Assembly (NCBI GenBank): GCA_025935925.1
Contig: JAICUI010000023.1
Span: forward strand, 1 to 43,017
Reading direction: 5' to 3'
Length of the DNA stretch: 43,017 nt
Source of the DNA: Chloroflexota bacterium
GTDB lineage: Bacteria > Chloroflexota > Limnocylindria > Limnocylindrales > CSP1-4
The notes under the pieces were generated by a model. It was not told where the DNA came from and did no database searches. It saw only the letters and a program-made list of their open reading frames with translations. Position 1 is the first letter of the stretch; each line of letters opens with the position of its first letter. Both the position numbers and the translations under genes were made by a program. Below, piece after piece: positions 1 to 6,943 of this stretch.

Positions 1-306
1 AAGAGCTGGGAGCCCGACACGCCGGTCAGCATCTTCACCGACGACGACTCCGACGCTGGACGCGAGGCGTGGGCGATGGACGTCCACGCGCCGCGCGACC
101 GGTTCGGCGTCGTGGAAACCGGGGTGCGCCACTTCGTCGGCCGCCTGCGCGGCGAGGAGCGTCCGGTCCTGACCGCGGAGCACGCACGTCACGTGCTCGA
201 GGTGATCCTCGGCGCCTACGCCTCCGTGGCCGACGGCCGGGCGCACGACCTGGCGACGACGTTCGTCCCCGAGCCGGCGGCCGCGTCGATCACCAGCGGA
301 TCGTGA
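1..306 (+). CDS. Gfo/Idh/MocA-family oxidoreductase, C-terminal end (partial)
   Basis: The frame is open from base 1, so the gene begins before the window; about 101 C-terminal residues are present, ending at TGA 304-306. The segment with HFV-x-RLRGEE-RPVL followed by an amphipathic helix ending in LEVILGAYAS is the typical tail of Gfo/Idh/MocA NAD(P)-dependent sugar or inositol dehydrogenases, where it packs against the C-terminal beta-sheet domain. The Rossmann domain lies outside the window, so substrate and cofactor cannot be judged. Its last 17 bases overlap, tail to tail, the stop of the minus-strand gene that follows. Family assignment rests on the tail pattern only. Confidence 0.7.
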   Translation, partial: KSWEPDTPVSIFTDDDSDAGREAWAMDVHAPRDRFGVVETGVRHFVGRLRGEERPVLTAEHARHVLEVILGAYASVADGRAHDLATTFVPEPAAASITSGS

Positions 307-949
307 CCGAGCCGCCCACGACGCCGTACACGTCGCGGTAGAGGTCGATCAGCTTCTCGTTGGACTGGCCCTTGTAGCACTGGCACCAGTCGACGAGCTT
401 CACGCGCAGGCCGTCGACGCTCACGATCCGGCCCCGCCAGCTGCCCATCGCGGCGCGCAGCCTCGGTCCGGCCGCGGCGTACGCGTTGAACGCGCCGGTG
501 TCGGGGTACGCGTAGTGGCAGGCGCTGATCGGGCCGCGTGAGCGGTCGCTGTTGCAGTACCAGGACGCCGCGCCGCGCAGCACGTGGCCGGTGGTCCGGA
601 CCGGCGCCGACCGCGCGTGGTGCGTCGCCTTCGGCCGCGGCTTCGGCTTGGGCTTGGGCTTGGCGACGGTCACACGCTCGGCGACCGGCTGGACGCGTCG
701 CGCGTTCGCAGGCACGGGCGGCGCGCCCGGGTCCTCGAGGATCGAGGCTGCCGCGGCGCTCGCGGAGCCCGGACCGGTGATCGGACCGCCGGCGGCGGCC
801 TCCGCGTCACCGGAGATGAGCGACAGCGTGATGGGCGTCAGGGCGAGGTCGGATGACGTCGTGGACGACGTCTCGGTCGCCGTGGCGGACGACGCGGTCC
901 CGATGATCAGCAGGATCAGCGCGACGCTGAGCGCGAGCTGGACCCTCAT
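290..949 (-). CDS. secreted RlpA-like double-psi beta-barrel protein
   Basis: This 219-residue protein has a hydrophobic signal sequence (residues 4-20), a low-complexity Ala/Ser/Thr region, a Lys-Pro spacer around 97-107 (KPKPKPRPK) and a C-terminal barrel domain (about 124-219). The domain opens with GAASWY, as in RlpA/expansin-like proteins, and contains VKLVDWC and LIDLYRDV, matching the RlpA core in which an Asp sits in the peptidoglycan-binding groove. Four cysteines (132, 144, 189, 191) could form disulfides outside the cell. The start at 949 is chosen because AAGGAGG lies just upstream and the signal peptide follows directly; the longer upstream frame is antisense to the ligase. Role inferred: binding or cleaving cell-wall glycans. 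A short coupled leader ORF precedes it. Confidence 0.75.
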   Translation of the reverse strand: MRVQLALSVALILLIIGTASSATATETSSTTSSDLALTPITLSLISGDAEAAAGGPITGPGSASAAAASILEDPGAPPVPANARRVQPVAERVTVAKPKPKPKPRPKATHHARSAPVRTTGHVLRGAASWYCNSDRSRGPISACHYAYPDTGAFNAYAAAGPRLRAAMGSWRGRIVSVDGLRVKLVDWCQCYKGQSNEKLIDLYRDVYGVVGGSVTIRW

Positions 950-1023
950 GCCTCCTTGACGGGCGTGACGGCGCGGGACGCCTCGAGGGCATGGCGAGAC
1001 GGGGCGAGGGCGAACGGGGTCAT
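946..1023 (-). CDS. short upstream leader ORF (25 aa) coupled to the RlpA-like gene
   Basis: An ATG at 1021-1023 (minus strand) is preceded by a good AGGAG and opens a 25-codon frame whose TGA (946-948) overlaps the ATG of the RlpA-like gene as ATGA. The last codons of the leader include the AAGGAGG that serves the downstream gene. The peptide (starting MTPFALAPSR) resembles nothing I know. The arrangement suggests translational coupling or attenuation rather than a functional protein. It could be chance in GC-rich DNA, but the ribosome binding site and exact overlap argue for translation. Confidence 0.4.
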   Translation of the reverse strand: MTPFALAPSRHALEASRAVTPVKEA

Positions 1024-1037
1024 CGGGGGTCTCCTGT

Positions 1038-1065
1038 GGGCAGTGGTCCCAGCCTCCGACTGCCC
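1038..1065 (-). promoter_or_regulatory. 5' leader hairpin ahead of the leader ORF
   Basis: A perfect 7-bp stem (GGGCAGT at 1059-1065 pairing with ACTGCCC at 1038-1044 on the minus strand) encloses a 14-nt loop and ends about four bases before the AGGAG of the leader ORF. It could modulate ribosome access to the leader. I compared it with the c-di-AMP (ydaO) riboswitch known upstream of RlpA-like genes and did not find that riboswitch's conserved segments. Confidence 0.3.
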
Positions 1066-1184
1066 GATGCCACGAACCTTCCACGGCGCCCGACCAGCAT
1101 GTCATGCGCGTTACGGGAAACCGCGTTGTGATGCCGATGTCGGGGAATCCCGCCCGCCGCCGGGAGGCCCGCGGGTCGCTGCGG

Positions 1185-1190
1185 TACCGT
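1185..1190 (+). promoter_or_regulatory. leaderless -10 box TACCGT for the ligase
   Basis: TACCGT lies exactly 6 nt before the GTG at 1197, with no Shine-Dalgarno sequence in between. This fits transcription starting at the G of the start codon and supports the GTG over the ATG at 1104. Confidence 0.45.
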
Positions 1191-1196
1191 GGCCGC

Positions 1197-2153
1197 GTGG
1201 CGCGACCTGCCTTCATCCCGCCGATGCTCGCGACCCTCGTCGCGGCGCCGTTCGACGATCCCGGCTGGCTGTTCGAGGTCAAGTGGGACGGCTTCCGGGC
1301 GGAGGCTGTCGTCGACGGCGGGCGCGTTGCCCTGTGGACTCGCGGCGAGCAGGATGCCGCCCGCTACTTCGGGGAATTCCTGGAGCCGGCGTCGTGGATC
1401 GACGCGTCGTCGGCCGTCGTCGACGGCGAGGTCATCGCGCTCGACGACCGGGGCGAGCCCGACTTCGCGCTGCTCCAGTCCCGGATCAAGGGCCGTGCGC
1501 GAGAGGTCGCACCCCATCCGTTCCTGTACGAGGTGTTCGACCTCCTGCACCTCGACGGGCGTTCGCTGCTGGACGAGCCGCTCGAGGAGCGGCGGCGACG
1601 CCTCGCGGACGTGCTCCGCCCGGACCCGCGGGTCCGGCTGAGCGAGCACGTCGAGGGCGACGGCGTCGCGTTCTTCGAGGCGGCCAGGCGGCGAGGTCTC
1701 GAGGGGATCATGGCCAAGGACCGCCGCTCGACCTACCAGCCCGGTCGCCGCTCCGACCGCTGGCAGAAGGTCAAGATCCGGCCCGAACAGGAGCTGGTGG
1801 TGGGGGGTTGGGCCCCGGGCACCGGCAAGGCGGTGGACCTCGGGGCGCTGCTCGTCGGCGTGTACGACGCCGGCGAGCTCCGCTACGCCGGGAAGATCGG
1901 CGCGGGGTTCACGAACGACACCCGCGCGGAGCTCCTGGCCGCTCTCGCGCGGCTCTCCGCCGAGGCGTCGCCGTTCGCGTCGGCGGTGCCGCGCGCCGCG
2001 GCCCGCGAGGCCCGGTGGCTTCGTCCGGAGCTCGTCATCCGCGCCGAGTTCGCGGGCTGGACGGGCGACGGCCTCGTCCGCCAGGCCGCGTACAAGGGCA
2101 TCGAGCTCGAGAAGGACCCGCGGTCGGTCATCCGCGAGCGCCCGAACGGCTGA
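1197..2153 (+). CDS. ATP-dependent DNA ligase, LigD-type ligase domain only
   Basis: The product (318 residues) joins nicks in DNA by the ATP-dependent ligase mechanism. The adenylation motif EVKWDG is near residue 27-32, with Lys29 as the AMP-accepting lysine; motif III-like EVFDLL, motif IV-like EGIMAK and motif V WQKVKIR follow in order, then an OB-fold to the end. Length and order match the ligase module of bacterial NHEJ LigD, but the polymerase and phosphoesterase modules are absent and no Ku gene is in the window. GTG 1197 is preferred because homology starts at PAFIPPMLAT and a -10 box sits 6 nt upstream; an ATG at 1104 would add 31 residues of poor character. Likely a repair ligase partnering with NHEJ or excision repair elsewhere. 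Confidence 0.85.
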   Translation: MARPAFIPPMLATLVAAPFDDPGWLFEVKWDGFRAEAVVDGGRVALWTRGEQDAARYFGEFLEPASWIDASSAVVDGEVIALDDRGEPDFALLQSRIKGRAREVAPHPFLYEVFDLLHLDGRSLLDEPLEERRRRLADVLRPDPRVRLSEHVEGDGVAFFEAARRRGLEGIMAKDRRSTYQPGRRSDRWQKVKIRPEQELVVGGWAPGTGKAVDLGALLVGVYDAGELRYAGKIGAGFTNDTRAELLAALARLSAEASPFASAVPRAAAREARWLRPELVIRAEFAGWTGDGLVRQAAYKGIELEKDPRSVIRERPNG

Positions 2154-2163
2154 CAGCACGGCG

Positions 2164-2169
2164 TACGCT
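2164..2169 (+). promoter_or_regulatory. leaderless -10 box TACGCT
   Basis: TACGCT ends 7 nt before the ATG at 2177 and directly follows the ligase stop codon, giving the DUF1801 gene its own leaderless start. Confidence 0.4.
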
Positions 2170-2176
2170 GCGGCCG

Positions 2177-2581
2177 ATGCACGAACAGGCCGATCCGAGG
2201 GTCGACGCCTACATCGACGCGCTCCCGGACTGGCAGCAGGCGATCTGCCGCGAGGTGCGCGCGCTGGTGCACGAGGCCGACCCGGCGATGGTCGAGACGA
2301 TCAAGCGGACGGTGCAGCCGTACTTCGTGCTGGACGGGAACGTCGCCGCGCTGCTCGCGGCGAAGGACCACGTGACGGTGTTCCTGTACGACGGCGGGCT
2401 CGCGCCCGACCCGGAGCGGATCATCACGGGCGGCCAGGGCAACGAGACCGGCCGGATGATCGCGATCCATCGGGGCGAGCCGATCAACCGGCCGGCGATG
2501 CTCGCCCTGTTCCGCGCGATCGTGGCCGACAATCGCGCGGGCGGCTGGCGGAAGCTGAAGCGGGCACGCGCGTCGGCGTGA
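2177..2581 (+). CDS. DUF1801 / YdhG-like protein
   Basis: This 134-residue protein has the DUF1801 layout: an N-terminal helix with VDAYIDALPDWQQ, then an EADP-ETIKRTVQPYF segment and a beta strand TVFLYDGG, ending in a basic tail. Family members (YdhG/FraC-like in Bacillus) have been linked to iron chaperoning, but most are unassigned, so no function is claimed. The ATG at 2177 is placed by the start of family homology and the -10 box 7 nt upstream. It follows the ligase by 23 bases but probably has its own promoter. A second DUF1801 protein is at 33772. Confidence 0.75.
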   Translation: MHEQADPRVDAYIDALPDWQQAICREVRALVHEADPAMVETIKRTVQPYFVLDGNVAALLAAKDHVTVFLYDGGLAPDPERIITGGQGNETGRMIAIHRGEPINRPAMLALFRAIVADNRAGGWRKLKRARASA

Positions 2582-2591
2582 CCGGCGGGTC

Positions 2592-2867
2592 TCAGCCGGG
2601 CTCGTCCGCGTCCGGCTTGCGCGTCTCCTCCTCGTCGCGGAGCGCGCGGATCGCCGCGAGGTCCGCCTTGGCCCGGCGATCCAGCCACGGCACGAGGAAC
2701 GGCATCATGCACAGCCCGGCCACGAACAGCGGCACGAACAGCTCGAGCAGGTCGATCCCGGGCGCGATGGCGCCCACGAGGCGCACGCCCAGCAGGTAGC
2801 CGGCCAGCCCGGCCGGCAGCGAGAGCGCGAGCAGGATCACCGGCACGTGACCGCGGGCGTCGGGCAT
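2592..2867 (-). CDS. small two-helix membrane protein
   Basis: A 91-residue protein with two hydrophobic helices (about 8-35 and 41-61) separated by a short acidic turn, then a charged cytoplasmic tail rich in Asp, Glu, Arg and Lys. I do not recognise the family; it resembles short membrane proteins of unknown function. The ATG at 2867 is supported by TACGAT ending 6 nt upstream on the minus strand. It is divergent from the aldolase-like gene and converges on DUF1801 with a 10-base gap. Confidence 0.55.
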   Translation of the reverse strand: MPDARGHVPVILLALSLPAGLAGYLLGVRLVGAIAPGIDLLELFVPLFVAGLCMMPFLVPWLDRRAKADLAAIRALRDEEETRKPDADEPG

Positions 2868-2873
2868 GGCCCG

Positions 2874-2879
2874 ATCGTA
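2874..2879 (-). promoter_or_regulatory. leaderless -10 box TACGAT
   Basis: On the minus strand TACGAT lies 6 nt before the ATG at 2867. It sits in the short divergent region with the aldolase-like gene. Confidence 0.4.
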
Positions 2880-2913
2880 TGGCACGATGCCGGCCACGCA
2901 AGGAGGCACCCCG

Positions 2914-3582
2914 GTGGACCAGGCACTCGTCGGGCAGCTCGTCGACGCGGCTCGCGCCGTCGTCGCCGGCCGCGCCATCTCGGCCAACGGGCACGGCAAC
3001 GTCAGCGTCCGTGTGCCGGGCGAGGACGCGATGGTCTACAGCGCGGCCTCGAGCCTCAGCGGCCTGGGTCCCGAAGGCGTCGTGCTCGTGGACCTCGACG
3101 GTGGGCTGCTCGAGGGCTCGCTGCCGCCGATCCAGGCCGCCGTCGTGGCGATGCACACGTTCCTGTATCGACACGATCCCGGGATCGGCGCCGTGCTGCA
3201 CACCCACGCGCCGGCCGCGACCGCGTTCGCCGTGGCGCGACGCCCCATCGACTGCTGGATCGAGGCGATGGCCATGTTCGGCCTCGCGGACGGCGTCCCC
3301 GTGGCCGGCTACGGGCCGCGCGGATCGGACGAGGCCGTGGCGAACATCCGCGACGCGCTGCGCCCGGGCGTGCCGGCGGTCCTGCTGGCGAATCACGGCG
3401 TCCTGTCGTTCCACCGGACGGCGGAGCTGGCCGTCCTCGTCAACGGGGTCGTGGAGGAGGCGGCGCAGGCCGCGCTCGCCTCGCAGGCCATCGGCGGCCC
3501 CGTGGCCATCGAGCCCGAGCTCCGGGCCGCCGCGCTCCAGCGCGTGATGGCCTTCGCCGCCGCGGGGACGAAGACCGCCTGA
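2914..3582 (+). CDS. class II aldolase/adducin-family protein
   Basis: The 222-residue protein belongs to the class II aldolase/adducin fold, zinc enzymes acting on phosphorylated ketoses (fuculose-1-phosphate aldolase, ribulose-5-phosphate 4-epimerase and relatives). Metal ligands are visible as HTH (His96, His98) and NHG (His161). The usual PSSE/PSSD motif that supplies the catalytic acid reads PPIQ at 71-74, so the acid appears replaced by Gln; activity may therefore be unusual or lost. GTG 2914 is chosen because AAGGAGG lies 7 nt upstream; an ATG at 2887 is in frame but has no ribosome site. Substrate cannot be told. It stands alone before the OtrA-like gene. Confidence 0.7.
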   Translation: MDQALVGQLVDAARAVVAGRAISANGHGNVSVRVPGEDAMVYSAASSLSGLGPEGVVLVDLDGGLLEGSLPPIQAAVVAMHTFLYRHDPGIGAVLHTHAPAATAFAVARRPIDCWIEAMAMFGLADGVPVAGYGPRGSDEAVANIRDALRPGVPAVLLANHGVLSFHRTAELAVLVNGVVEEAAQAALASQAIGGPVAIEPELRAAALQRVMAFAAAGTKTA

Positions 3583-3598
3583 GCGGCCGGCCGGCGGC

Positions 3599-3604
3599 TT
3601 GACG
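3599..3604 (+). promoter_or_regulatory. possible -35 element TTGACG of the OtrA-like gene
   Basis: TTGACG lies 115 nt before the OtrA-like start, between the aldolase stop and the leader ORF. No convincing -10 hexamer follows at 16-18 nt (GGCACT at 19 nt is weak), so this is tentative. Confidence 0.2.
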
Positions 3605-3661
3605 CGACGTGCGACCCTGAACCGGCACTGCCGCGAGCCAGTGACGCGAGAAAGGAGCCAC

Positions 3662-3766
3662 ATGGGAGCACCCGTGACCCCCCGGATGGTGACCACCTCC
3701 TTGGAAGGCACGAGGCTCCATGCGCACGCTCAATCTCGGCATCCTGGCGCACGTCGACGCCGGTAA
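3662..3766 (+). CDS. leader ORF (34 aa) overlapping the ribosomal protection gene
   Basis: AAGGAG at about 3653-3658 precedes an ATG at 3662 that opens a 34-codon frame ending at TAA 3764-3766, inside the OtrA-like coding region in another frame. A GGAGCC around the leader's ribosome site is complementary to GGCTCC immediately before the ATG at 3720, so the leader ribosome site and the main start could pair. Known tet(M)-type genes are controlled by leader peptides and attenuation; the arrangement here is similar in logic, but the peptide has no recognisable sequence and its role is inference. Confidence 0.35.
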   Translation: MGAPVTPRMVTTSLEGTRLHAHAQSRHPGARRRR

Positions 3767-5702
3767 GACCACCCTCACCGAGCGGCTCCTCTTCACCGCC
3801 GGCGCCATCGACCACGTCGGCAGCGTCGACGCCGGCACCACCCAGACCGACTCGCTCGATCTCGAGCGCGAACGCGGGATCACGATCCGGTCCGCGGTCG
3901 CGTCGTTCCTCGTCGGCGACCTCGCCGTCAACCTCGTCGACACCCCGGGGCACCCGGACTTCATCGCGGAGGTCGAGCGCGTGCTCGGCGTGCTCGACGG
4001 GGCGGTGCTCGTCGTCTCGGCAGTAGAAGGCGTCCAGCCACAGACACCGCTCCTGTTCCGGGCGCTTCGCCGGCTCGGCGTCCCGACGCTGATCTTCGTC
4101 AACAAGATCGACCGCGCCGGCGCGGATCCCGCCGCCGTGGTGGCCGCGATGCGGCGTCGCCTGGCGCCCGGGATGGTGCCGATGGGCCAGCCGCTCGTGA
4201 CGGACGAGGCGGCGCATCGCCAGCTGCTGGCGGAGGCGCTCGCCGAGCACGACGACGCGATCCTGCGCGCGTGGATCGGCGACGAAAGCGTGCTGACGTC
4301 CGCGGCGCTCCGGGCGGCGCTCGCGGTCCAGACGCGCCGCCGCCAGGTGCACCCGGTGTTCTTTGGCTCCGCCGCGCACGGCCAGGGCATCGACGAGCTG
4401 CTCCACGGCGTCGAGGAGCTCCTCGGCGGCATCAGCCGCGATCCCGATGCCGGCGTCTCCGGGCGCGTGTTCAAGATCGAGCGGACGCCGGCGGGGGAGC
4501 GCGTTGCGTACGTGCGCCTGTTCGCCGGCACGCTGCGGGCCCGCGAGCGGGTCCGTGTCGGCGCGGGCGAGGAGGCGAAGGCGACGTCGATCAGGGTGTT
4601 CGCGCCCGCGGGCGCACCGCGCCGCGACACGCTCCGGGCCGGCGAGATGGCGACGGTTCGAGGGCTCGGCGCGGTGCGGGTCGGCGACGCGATCGGCGTC
4701 CCGCCGCCCGGCGAGGCCGAGACGGCCCGGTTCCCCCGGCCCGCCCTCGAGGCCGTCGTGTACCCGCTGCGCGCTGAGCAGCAGGGATCGCTGCGCGCGG
4801 CGCTCGGCCAGCTCGCCGAGCAGGACCCGCTGATCGACGTCCGGCAGGACGACACGCGGCGCGAGCTGTCCGTGTCGCTCTACGGCGAGGTTCAGAAGGA
4901 GGTGATCCAGGCGACGCTGGAGCGCGACTACGGCATCGCCGCGGCGTTCCGCGAGACCACGACCGTGTGCATCGAGCGTCCCGCGCGCGCCGCGGAGGCC
5001 GAGGAGGTGATCCACGCGAAGACGCACACCAACATCACGGGTCGCAGCTCGCCGCTCAGCACCAACCCGTTCCGGGCGACGCTCGCGCTCCGGATCGATC
5101 CCGGGCCCTTCGGCTCCGGCGTGACGTTCCGGGCCGAGGTCGAGCACCGGCTCGTCCCGCTGTACCTGTTCCGGACGCCGGACGGCTTCGTCGCCCAGAT
5201 GGACACGTTCGTGCGCGAGGCGCTCGAGGAAGGCCTCGCGGGCTGGCAGGTCACGGACTGCACCGTCACGATGACCGACTGCGGCTACGCGTCGCCCGTG
5301 ACGACGGTGGCCGACTTCCGGCGGCTGACCCGGCTCGTCGTGATGACGGCGCTCGATCGCGCCGGCACGTGGGTCTGCGAGCCGCTCGCGGATCTCGCCC
5401 TCGAGATGCCGGCATCGACGGCCCCGGCCGTGCTCGCGGCGCTCGGCCGGCTGGGTGGACGCGTGACGGGCCAGTTCTCGGCGAACGGCGTGTCCCACGC
5501 GAGCGCGGTGCTCCCGGTCGCGCGCGTCCGCTCGCTCCAGCACCAGCTGCCCGGGCTGTCGATGGGCGAGGGGCTGCTCGAGGCGCGGCCCGATGGTCAC
5601 GTCCCGGTCGGCGGTGAGCACCCGCCGCGTCGCGAACGATCGGCACCGAGCCCGCTGGACCGGGAGGCGTGGCTCGCGTCGCTCGCGAAGCGCGGCGCCT
5701 AG
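3720..5702 (+). CDS. OtrA/Tet(M)-type ribosomal protection GTPase
   Basis: This 660-residue translational GTPase has the elongation factor G architecture of tetracycline ribosomal protection proteins. G1 AHVDAGKTT (10-18), the switch segment RGITIRSA (52-59), G3 DTPGHPDF (74-81) and G4 NKID (128-131) are intact; domains II, III, IV and V follow. The N-terminus (LNLGILAHVDAGKT..., AGAID-GSVDAGT) is closest to OtrA of Streptomyces, rather than to housekeeping EF-G (about 700 residues). Such proteins displace tetracycline from the 30S A site, but environmental relatives may instead serve in self-protection or general ribosome rescue, so drug resistance is not proven. ATG 3720 fits family homology, with GAGG just upstream. 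Regulation may go through the overlapping leader ORF. Confidence 0.85.
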   Translation: MRTLNLGILAHVDAGKTTLTERLLFTAGAIDHVGSVDAGTTQTDSLDLERERGITIRSAVASFLVGDLAVNLVDTPGHPDFIAEVERVLGVLDGAVLVVSAVEGVQPQTPLLFRALRRLGVPTLIFVNKIDRAGADPAAVVAAMRRRLAPGMVPMGQPLVTDEAAHRQLLAEALAEHDDAILRAWIGDESVLTSAALRAALAVQTRRRQVHPVFFGSAAHGQGIDELLHGVEELLGGISRDPDAGVSGRVFKIERTPAGERVAYVRLFAGTLRARERVRVGAGEEAKATSIRVFAPAGAPRRDTLRAGEMATVRGLGAVRVGDAIGVPPPGEAETARFPRPALEAVVYPLRAEQQGSLRAALGQLAEQDPLIDVRQDDTRRELSVSLYGEVQKEVIQATLERDYGIAAAFRETTTVCIERPARAAEAEEVIHAKTHTNITGRSSPLSTNPFRATLALRIDPGPFGSGVTFRAEVEHRLVPLYLFRTPDGFVAQMDTFVREALEEGLAGWQVTDCTVTMTDCGYASPVTTVADFRRLTRLVVMTALDRAGTWVCEPLADLALEMPASTAPAVLAALGRLGGRVTGQFSANGVSHASAVLPVARVRSLQHQLPGLSMGEGLLEARPDGHVPVGGEHPPRRERSAPSPLDREAWLASLAKRGA

Positions 5703-6943
5703 CCGGCCGGCGCGACCGCCATCGCGCCGACGGCGTCGAGCGGCACGGATGCGTCCTCGAACGCGCGGCGATCGACGACGGCGCCGGACTCGACGAGCGC
5801 GGTCATGGGCTTCCGCGCGTCCCACGTGTCGGCGTGCATGGCGGCCACGGCGTGGCGGTCGCGGAGCCAGAGCGCGACGTAGCCCGTGCCGGTCTCGCGG
5901 ATGGCGACGTCGGCGTCGTCCGTTGGGCGGCCGACGAGCTCCATGCCGAGCTCGAACTGATCGGAGAAGAAGTACGGGACCCGGTCGTACGCCTCGGACC
6001 GCCCGAGCAGGTTCTTCGCGGCGGTCCGGCCCTGCCGCCGGGCGTTGTCCCAGTGCTCGGAGCGCAGCCGGACGCCGTAGCGGGGGTGCCAGGCGTCGGC
6101 GACGTCACCCGCGACGAACACGCCCGGGGCGGCGGTTTCGAGCCGCTCGTCGGCCACGATCCCGCGGGCGACCTCGAGGCCGGCCGCCGCGCCGAGCTCG
6201 GTCACCGGCGCGGCGCCGAATCCCAGCACGACGAGGTCGGCGTCGAGGTGGTCGCCGCCCGCGAGGCGCACGCCGCCCGCGGAGCGTCGCACCCCGCGTG
6301 CCGTGACGGCTTCGACCCGCGACCGGCGTACGACGCGCATCCCGTGTGCCTCGTGCAGGCGGCTGAACCGGCCGCCGATCTCGCGGCCGAGGTGTCGCTC
6401 GAGGACCTCCTCGCCCGGGACGACGAGCGTGACCGCGAGACCCAGCTGGGCCAGGGACGCCGCGGCCTCGGCGGCGATCCAGCCGCCACCCGCGACCACG
6501 GCCGTGCCCGCGTGCCTCGCGGCGTCCCGCAGCCGGTCCGCGTCGCCCGCGGTCCGCACGAGGTGGACGTTCGGGCGACCGGCGCCGTCGATGGCCGGCC
6601 GGATGGCCCGCGCACCCGTGGCGATCACGAGGCCGTCGAAGGCGATCGTGGCGCCGTCCGACAGCCGGACGCGGCGTTGCGCGAGGTCGAGCGCCGTGGC
6701 TCGCGCGCCGACGCGGAGGTCGATGCGCGCGTCCTCGTAGAACGAGACGGGCTGGGCGAGCAGCGTGTCGGCGGCCGCCTCGCCGCGCAGGTACGCCTTG
6801 GTCAGCGGCGGTCGCTCGTACGGCGGCCGCGCCTCGTCGGTGACCAGGACGAGGCGATCGTCGTAGCCCTCCGCGCGGAGCGTCTTCGCGGCCTCGGCGG
6901 CGGCCAGGCCGCCGCCGACGATCAGGAACGTGCGGTCGGTCAT
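5699..6943 (-). CDS. FAD/NAD(P)-dependent oxidoreductase (ferredoxin reductase-like)
   Basis: This 414-residue flavoprotein has an N-terminal FAD-binding GGGLAAAEAA (about 10-19), a YERPPLTK motif typical of ferredoxin/rubredoxin reductases, an internal NAD(P)-binding GGGWIAAEAA, the second FAD motif GVFVAGDVAD and a C-terminal reductase dimerisation domain with YFFSDQF. Such enzymes move electrons from NAD(P)H to a ferredoxin or dioxygenase component. The ATG at 6943 overlaps the TGA of the upstream reductase gene as ATGA, so it is the third gene of the folE operon. The electron acceptor is unknown; no ferredoxin gene lies nearby. Its stop overlaps the OtrA-like gene's stop by four bases, tail to tail. 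Confidence 0.85.
   Translation of the reverse strand: MTDRTFLIVGGGLAAAEAAKTLRAEGYDDRLVLVTDEARPPYERPPLTKAYLRGEAAADTLLAQPVSFYEDARIDLRVGARATALDLAQRRVRLSDGATIAFDGLVIATGARAIRPAIDGAGRPNVHLVRTAGDADRLRDAARHAGTAVVAGGGWIAAEAAASLAQLGLAVTLVVPGEEVLERHLGREIGGRFSRLHEAHGMRVVRRSRVEAVTARGVRRSAGGVRLAGGDHLDADLVVLGFGAAPVTELGAAAGLEVARGIVADERLETAAPGVFVAGDVADAWHPRYGVRLRSEHWDNARRQGRTAAKNLLGRSEAYDRVPYFFSDQFELGMELVGRPTDDADVAIRETGTGYVALWLRDRHAVAAMHADTWDARKPMTALVESGAVVDRRAFEDASVPLDAVGAMAVAPAG

Noticed and set aside
1024-1100. c-di-AMP (ydaO) riboswitch upstream of the RlpA-like gene
   Set aside because: The conserved ydaO segments are not present; only a simple 7-bp hairpin is seen.
1020-2159. A 379-codon minus-strand frame across the ligase
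   Set aside because: Shadow frame lacking motifs; only the 25-codon leader near 946-1023 in another frame has a ribosome site.
3393-5825. An 810-codon minus-strand frame across the OtrA-like gene
   Set aside because: No domain or start signal; sense frame has all translational GTPase motifs.
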